NCBI RefSeq assembly: GCF_041080675.1
Contig: NZ_CP163521.1
Coordinates: forward strand, 1 to 64,000
DNA from: Streptomyces sp. cg36
GTDB taxonomy: Bacteria; Actinomycetota; Actinomycetes; Streptomycetales; Streptomycetaceae
Length of the DNA stretch: 64,000 bases
Reading direction: 5' to 3'
A model generated the notes under the pieces. It did no database searches and was not told the origin of the DNA. It saw nothing but the letters and a program-made list of their open reading frames with translations. Positions within the stretch are counted from its first letter, which is position 1, and each line of letters opens with the position of its first letter. The position numbers and the translations under genes are program-made. Shown here piece by piece: positions 59,410 to 64,000 of this stretch.

Positions 59410-60630
59410 ATGCACACGTTCGACCGCAGTGTCCCCGCCGTACTTCTGCGGATCGATCAGAACCCTTTCCACCACGGCACCCTGGGAGCGGTCCGCTCGC
59501 TCGGCCGGGCGGGAATCGGCGTCCATCTCGTGGCCGACCGGAATGCGGGACCGGTGGTCCGCTCGCGCTATCTGAGCCGTACGCATCCGGCGCCGCGCGG
59601 CCACGACGACGAAAACGTGCTCGAAGCGCTCCTGCGGGCCTCGGAGCGCATTTCCCGCCGGGCCGTCCTCATTCCCATGGACGATCTGGGCGCCCTGGCC
59701 GCGGCCCGGCTGCGCGGGAGGCTCTCCGGCCGCTTCCTGCTGCCCGAACAGTGCCCGCAGGGCCTGGAGTCGGTGGCCGACAAGGCCCGGCTGGCCGGGC
59801 TGTGCGAGCGGTACGGCATCGCCCACCCCACCACCGTGTGCCCCGCGAGCGCCCGCGAGGCGGAGGTGGCCGCGCGCGGGCTCGGGCTGCCGGTGGTCGC
59901 CAAGTGGAGCCGCCCCTGGCTGCTGCCGCCGGGCGCGGGCCTGCGCAGCACCCGGCTGCTGCGGACCGCCCCCGAGGCGGCCGAGCTGTACGAGCGCGGG
60001 GCGCGGGCCGGGGCGGGCGGGGCGCTGCTGCTCCAGCGGTACCTGCCCGCCGGGCCCGGCCGGGACTGGTTCTTCCACGGCTGCGCGGGCCCGGACGGCA
60101 CCGTGCGCGCGGGCGGCTGCGGGCGCAAGGACCGCGCCTGGCCGGTCGATGCGGGGCTGACGGCGGTGGGCCGCTGGGTGCCCAACCCGGCCGTCGAGGA
60201 CACCGCCCGCCGACTGCTCGCGATGGTGGGCCACCGGGGCATCGCCGACCTCGACTTCCGGCTGGACCCGGCGTCGGGCGCCTACCACCTGCTGGACTTC
60301 AACCCGCGCCCCGGCGCCCAGTTCCGGCTCTTCGCCGACGGCTCGGGCCTGGACGTGGTCCGCGCCCTCCACCAGGACCTGACGGACCGTCAAGCACCGC
60401 CTGGCCGGCCCCGGCCAGGCCGCCGTCTCGTGGTGGAGAACTACGCGCTGCTCTCCCTGCTCGCCGCGCCCGCACCGCGCGGCGCGGGTCCGGCGCACGG
60501 CACCGAGGCCGCCTGGTTCGCCCCGGACGACCCGGCCCCCGCGCTCGCCATGACGGCCGCCTGGGGCCGGCACGCCACCCGCCGGGCCGCCGCCGCACTC
60601 TTCCGCCGGAGCGGGAGGCGGGGCGCGTGA
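59410..60630 (+). CDS. ATP-grasp family ligase
   Basis: A 406-residue protein, ATG 59410 (MHTFDRSVPAVLL). The N-terminal domain (GTLGAVRSLGRAGIGVHLVAD in pieces) and the ATP-grasp core are typical: ADKARLAGLCERYGI, LPVVAKWSRPW, LLQRYLP, then IADLDFRLDPASGAYHLLDFNPRPG in pieces, with the acidic/Asn metal ligands. Related carboxylate-amine ligases activate a carboxyl group with ATP. Here it may attach an amino acid or similar group to a surface glycan. Its stop overlaps the next start (GTGA). Confidence 0.85.
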   Translation: MHTFDRSVPAVLLRIDQNPFHHGTLGAVRSLGRAGIGVHLVADRNAGPVVRSRYLSRTHPAPRGHDDENVLEALLRASERISRRAVLIPMDDLGALAAARLRGRLSGRFLLPEQCPQGLESVADKARLAGLCERYGIAHPTTVCPASAREAEVAARGLGLPVVAKWSRPWLLPPGAGLRSTRLLRTAPEAAELYERGARAGAGGALLLQRYLPAGPGRDWFFHGCAGPDGTVRAGGCGRKDRAWPVDAGLTAVGRWVPNPAVEDTARRLLAMVGHRGIADLDFRLDPASGAYHLLDFNPRPGAQFRLFADGSGLDVVRALHQDLTDRQAPPGRPRPGRRLVVENYALLSLLAAPAPRGAGPAHGTEAAWFAPDDPAPALAMTAAWGRHATRRAAAALFRRSGRRGA

Positions 60631-61685
60631 GGATGTACCCGTACGACGTGATCGTGGTCGGCGCGGGCCCCTACGGCCGGTCGATCGCGGCCCGGGCCGG
60701 GGCCGCGGGCCTGGACCTGAGGCTGTTCGGCCGCCCGCCGCGCCCCGGCCCGCGCGGATCCGTCCCGCCGGTGCCGCCGCTGGACGACCGTACGGTGACG
60801 GCGGTGCGCCCGTACGGGCCGCGCGGCTTCGAGGTGGTGACCGAGGACGGCGAGAGCGTGCGCGCCAGGACGGTCGCGCTCGCGGTGGGCGCGCGCCCCT
60901 TCGCCCATGTCCCCGACCCCGTACGCCACTTGGCTCCGCACCTGCTCACCCACAGCAGCGAGCGGTACGCCCCGGCGGGCGCCTGCGGGGACGTGACGGT
61001 GATCGGCGGGGGCCGGGCGGCGCTGGAGACGGCGCTGCGGCTGGCGGAGCACGCCACCCGCGTACGGCTGATCGTCCGCGCCCCCGCACTGGCCTGGGCG
61101 GCGCCCCCGCCCCCGGGCGCACGCCCGCTCCCCCAACGGCTGCGCTCCCCGCGGGGGGTGCTCGGCGACGGCTGGCGCAACTGGTTCTGCGCCCGCCACC
61201 CGGCGCTGTTCCGGCGGCTGCCCGCGGGCCTGCGCAGCCGGACGGCGCCGGGGGCGGCCGGGGCGTGGTGGCTGCGCGAGGCGGTGGAGGGGGCGGGGCT
61301 CGACGTCCTGGTGCGCCACGAGGTGACGCACGCCGCGGCGACGGCGCGGGGCCGCGTCCGGCTGACCCTGACGGGCCCGCTCGGCGCGGCCACTTCGCTG
61401 GAGACCGACCATGTGGTCGCCGCCACCGGCTACCGTCCCGCGACGGCCCGGATCACCCTGCTGTCCATGCCGGTCCACCGGCGTCTGGGCCCCGCCCCCG
61501 AGGCGCCGCCATGGCTGAGCCCCCGCTTCGAGTCCCCGCACCCGGGCCTGTTCCTGACCGGCCCGGTGGCGGCACCGGCCTTCGGACCGGCGCTGCGGTG
61601 CGTGCAGGGGGTGGGGTTCGCGGCGGAACGAGTGGTGGAGGGAGTGGAGAGACGGGTGGGGCGCACGCGCCCCGGGACGGGATGA
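60627..61685 (+). CDS. FAD/NAD(P)-dependent oxidoreductase
   Basis: A 352-residue flavoprotein from GTG 60627 (ATG 60633 is possible). Two dinucleotide motifs are visible: DVIVVGAGPYGRSIAARAG near the N-terminus (FAD) and VTVIGGGRAALETALRLAE in the middle (NAD(P)H). An ATG-box-like DHVVAATGYRP and a closing GLFLTGPVAAPAFGPALRCVQG complete the flavin mono-oxygenase/thioredoxin-reductase-like fold. Coupled to the ATP-grasp ligase, so both likely act in one modification or small-molecule pathway. Confidence 0.87.
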   Translation: MRMYPYDVIVVGAGPYGRSIAARAGAAGLDLRLFGRPPRPGPRGSVPPVPPLDDRTVTAVRPYGPRGFEVVTEDGESVRARTVALAVGARPFAHVPDPVRHLAPHLLTHSSERYAPAGACGDVTVIGGGRAALETALRLAEHATRVRLIVRAPALAWAAPPPPGARPLPQRLRSPRGVLGDGWRNWFCARHPALFRRLPAGLRSRTAPGAAGAWWLREAVEGAGLDVLVRHEVTHAAATARGRVRLTLTGPLGAATSLETDHVVAATGYRPATARITLLSMPVHRRLGPAPEAPPWLSPRFESPHPGLFLTGPVAAPAFGPALRCVQGVGFAAERVVEGVERRVGRTRPGTG

Positions 61686-61773
61686 CCGGTTCCCACCAGC
61701 GCGTGGGAGCCGCCGACCGCCGGTCGGCGGCTCCGCACAGTTCGGCCCGGCTCGGTTCCGGCTCGGTTCCGGC

Positions 61774-63198
61774 TCAGCTGCGGACGGTGGCCGCTGCCGC
61801 CGTGCCCCGGCGGTAGAGGATCCCGCCGCCGACCAGCAGGGCGGCGGCAGCCGCTCCGGCCAGGCCCAGCGCGTCCGAGTCCCCGCCGGTCGCGGCGAGC
61901 TGCGGACGCTCGGGCGCCGCCACGACGGGCGGGGCCGCGTGCCGGGGCTTGTAGGCGGGCGCGTGCTGCACGGGCACCGCGGCCCGGGTCTGCGGCGGAG
62001 TGACCGGCCGGTGCTGCGCGGGCGGGGCCACCGGCGGGGCGGCGGGCGGCTGCTCGGCCTTCGGCGGCACGGTGACCGGCGGGGTCACCGTCGGCGGCAC
62101 GTGGTGCACCGGCGGCGTGACCTCCGGCGGCTGCGGCGCGGGCGGCAGGTGCATCACCGGCGGCGCCTCGACCGGCGGGGTCACCGGCCGGTGGAACACG
62201 GGCGGCACCTGGTGGACCGGCGGCTGCGCCTCGGGCACCTGCGTCATCGGGTGGTGCGGCTGGGGCGCGTGGTGCACGGGCGGCGCGTGGTGGACCGGCG
62301 GAGTCACCTGGTGCACGGGCGGGGTCGCGTGGTGGACCGGCGGCGCGTGGTGGGCCGGGGCCGGGGGTGCCTCGTGGTGGGCCGGAGGCGTCGGCTTCAC
62401 CGGGGGGTGGACCCGCTGCTCGGCGTGCGGCGCCGGGTGGTGCACGCGCGGCCGGGCGTGCCGGGGCGCGGACTTGCCCGTGTTGGCGCAGCTGTTGCCG
62501 AACGCCGGGTTGAGCAGCCCGATGACGTCGACCGTGTTGCCGCACACGTTGACCGGCACCTTGACGGGTGCCTGCACCACGTTGCCGGAGAGCACACCGG
62601 GTGAGCCGTGCGCCTCGGCGTGGCTGGTGTCGCTGTCCTCGTGCCGGGGGGCGTGCTCGCGGTACTCCTCGCGGTGCTCGTCCCCGTACCCGCGCTCGCG
62701 GCCGTACTCCCGCTCGTCCCCGTACCCGCGCTCGTCCCCGTGGCGGTCGCCGTACTCCTCGCCCCGGCCCTCGTCCCCGTACGATCCGCGGCCCCTGTCC
62801 CGGTCGCGGTCGTCGTCGCGGTGGCCGTAGGAGCCGCGGTCGCGGTCGGAGTCCCCGTACGGCTCCTCGCGCCCGTCCCCCTGCCGCTCGTTCCCGTACG
62901 CCTCGTCGTCCTCGCGGCCGAGCCGCTCCCGCTCCTCGTACCGGTGGTACGCCTCACGGGCCGCGTTGGCGCAGCTGTTGCCGAACGACGGGTTGAGCCC
63001 GCCCGCCGGGTCGACCGTGTTGCCGCAGGCGTTCACCGGGACGTCGAGCGGCGCCTGAATGGAGTTGCCCGACAGGAATCCGGGGGAATCGCCGGCCTCG
63101 GAATGGGCGCCCACCGCGTGAGCGCAGGTTCCGCTCATGGAGAGAACGCTGCTCGCCGCCATGGCGGTGAACAGCGTCTTTTTGATGACCTGTCGCAA
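61774..63198 (-). CDS. chpA: Long chaplin with two chaplin domains and sortase signal
   Basis: A 474-residue precursor. The TTG at 63198 has AGGAAGG at seven bases and gives the usual family start RQVIKKTLF; a GTG at 63219 lacks a good ribosome site. Signal ~1-28. Chaplin domain 1 (~38-78) keeps both Cys but reads VDPAGGLNPSFGN instead of the usual VxGLLNPAFGN. A ~120-residue Asp/Arg/Glu/Tyr/Gly linker follows, then canonical domain 2 (~199-239), a ~190-residue Pro/His/Val region (HHAPPVHH), sorting motif LAATG (434-438), a hydrophobic helix and RRG. Covalently wall-attached, it should nucleate or anchor the chaplin sheath. Symbol by synteny. Confidence 0.9.
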   Translation of the reverse strand: MRQVIKKTLFTAMAASSVLSMSGTCAHAVGAHSEAGDSPGFLSGNSIQAPLDVPVNACGNTVDPAGGLNPSFGNSCANAAREAYHRYEERERLGREDDEAYGNERQGDGREEPYGDSDRDRGSYGHRDDDRDRDRGRGSYGDEGRGEEYGDRHGDERGYGDEREYGRERGYGDEHREEYREHAPRHEDSDTSHAEAHGSPGVLSGNVVQAPVKVPVNVCGNTVDVIGLLNPAFGNSCANTGKSAPRHARPRVHHPAPHAEQRVHPPVKPTPPAHHEAPPAPAHHAPPVHHATPPVHQVTPPVHHAPPVHHAPQPHHPMTQVPEAQPPVHQVPPVFHRPVTPPVEAPPVMHLPPAPQPPEVTPPVHHVPPTVTPPVTVPPKAEQPPAAPPVAPPAQHRPVTPPQTRAAVPVQHAPAYKPRHAAPPVVAAPERPQLAATGGDSDALGLAGAAAAALLVGGGILYRRGTAAAATVRS

Positions 63199-63324
63199 TG
63201 CGGTGCCTTCCTGGCTCACGTTCTGCTCACGCTCTCGATGCGCTCAATCACGCGGTACGGCAACCGGCTTCGGGATATGCCGCCGCACGTCCCGAAGCCG
63301 GCCGGAGAAATCCGTGGTGCTGCG

Positions 63325-63558
63325 TCAGCGGTTGACGCACGTGTTGCCGAACGCGGGGTTCAGCAGGCCGATGACGTCGACCGTGTTGCCGCACACGTTG
63401 ACCGGCACGTGGACCGGGACCTGGATCAGGTTGCCCGACAGGACGCCCGGGGAGCCGATGGCCGCACCGTCGGCGCCCGCGTCGGCCATCGCCGGGGCAG
63501 CCGCGCCCGCGGCCATGAGGAGGCCGGCCAGAACGGTGGCAGTCTTCATGTACTTCAC
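63325..63558 (-). CDS. chpD: Short chaplin
   Basis: A 77-residue precursor. GTG 63558 (VKYMKTATV) gives the better family N-terminus; ATG 63549 is the alternative. The signal peptide (VLAGLLMAAGAAAPAMADA) precedes the chaplin domain: GSPGVLSGNLIQVPVHVPV then NVCGNTVDVIGLLNPAFGN, with Cys in NVCG and TCVNR. It lies between the long chaplin and the rodlin, as chpD does in S. coelicolor, which is the basis for the symbol. Confidence 0.92.
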   Translation of the reverse strand: MKYMKTATVLAGLLMAAGAAAPAMADAGADGAAIGSPGVLSGNLIQVPVHVPVNVCGNTVDVIGLLNPAFGNTCVNR

Positions 63559-63740
63559 TTGTTTTCTCTTTCCTTGGAGAATGGCCCTCGCAGCGAATTT
63601 GCTGCGCACGGCGCACCCGAGAGGCACCGCAGACAAATGGGTAACGATCCGGCCCGGCAAAGGAAACCAGCGCCGGAAAATACACCGCATATTCACTCGC
63701 TTGCCAGCCGGACGACAACGGGCCCGAAAAGCAAAATAAA

Positions 63741-63774
63741 GCTGTCGGCACCCCAGGAAAAGGGTGCCGACAGC
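63741..63774 (-). terminator. Terminator of the rodlin gene
   Basis: A 13-bp perfect stem (63741-63753 with 63762-63774) and an eight-base loop, about 35 bases past the rodlin stop codon. On the - strand the hairpin is followed by a short T-rich stretch, so it looks like an intrinsic terminator. Confidence 0.85.
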
Positions 63775-63808
63775 TCCGTCACTCAGTGAGCGCGCCGGAA
63801 GGCGGGGT

Positions 63809-64000
63809 TCAGCTGCCGACGGCGCCGTTGCCCGAGAGGACCGGGATGTTCGACAGGACGTGCGACAGCGGCTCGTCGCCCTTGGCCTGCGTGGAGTTCT
63901 CCGTGCACTGCTGGTTCTGCGGGGCCGACAGGACCGGGATGTCCTGGGCGACGCCGACGGCGGCGAGGCCGACCAGGCCCTGCAGGTTGGCCTTGACCGG
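63809..64000 (-). CDS. rdlA: Rodlin, C-terminal part (gene continues beyond the window)
   Basis: 63 codons plus TGA read leftward from the window edge. The sequence ([52 protein letters not shown]) is clearly the C-terminal two thirds of a rodlin, including the conserved [17 protein letters not shown] box. Rodlins bundle chaplin fibrils into the rodlet layer of aerial hyphae and spores. The N-terminus and signal peptide lie outside. Placement next to the short chaplin matches rdlA in S. coelicolor; rdlB cannot be excluded. Confidence 0.93.
   Translation of the reverse strand, partial: PVKANLQGLVGLAAVGVAQDIPVLSAPQNQQCTENSTQAKGDEPLSHVLSNIPVLSGNGAVGS

Overview
The window looks like a Streptomyces chromosome: very high GC with strong third-position GC bias, frequent GTG starts, GTGA/ATGA stop-start overlaps, and, decisively, chaplins, a rodlin, the melC1-melC2 tyrosinase pair, LAxTG sortase substrates and other lineage families (DUF5949, DUF4097, DUF4232). 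No rRNA, tRNA, CRISPR array or intact insertion sequence is seen.

Left part (about 1-8 kb) is accessory DNA. Two homologous arrays of six small hairpins (14-149 and 3099-3235), all with the same triloop, flank a gene for an unusual secreted repeat protein. Then come a transposase scrap, a three-gene Phd-type toxin-antitoxin-like operon with a palindromic operator, a secreted trypsin-like protease with a lectin tail, and two decayed genes (Atu4866-like, short-chain dehydrogenase).

Middle part (8-40 kb) is a mixture of small operons: an alpha/beta-hydrolase homologue that has lost its catalytic Ser and His, two facing FG-GAP secreted proteins, DoxX, a methyltransferase/DinB pair, LysR, a frameshifted alpha/beta-hydrolase divergent from a TetR gene with tandem operators, a GbsR/MarR-like regulator divergent from a DUF4097-ABC exporter operon, an acetyltransferase(Mom-like)-transglutaminase fusion with a membrane partner, an ECF-like sigma gene overlapping a SEL1/IclR fusion, a DUF4232 lipoprotein, a glycosyltransferase-like protein, a hydrolase with a Cys nucleophile, an esterase, an NAD(P)-binding epimerase-like protein and a cytochrome P450.

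Right part (40-64 kb) is the aerial-hypha surface locus. Gene order (short chaplin - melC2 - melC1 - chaplins - long chaplin - short chaplin - rodlin) matches, from memory, S. coelicolor chpG-melC-chpF...chpA-chpD-rdl. Inside it sits a tightly coupled eight-gene Wzx/Wzy-like exopolysaccharide operon (47610-57603), followed by a GH26-like putative lipoprotein with a very long Thr/Pro linker and an ATP-grasp/FAD-oxidoreductase pair. Together these genes would make, export, trim and anchor the outer coat of aerial filaments: chaplin/rodlin amyloid sheath, His/Pro-rich wall proteins, melanin-forming tyrosinase and a secreted or wall glycan.
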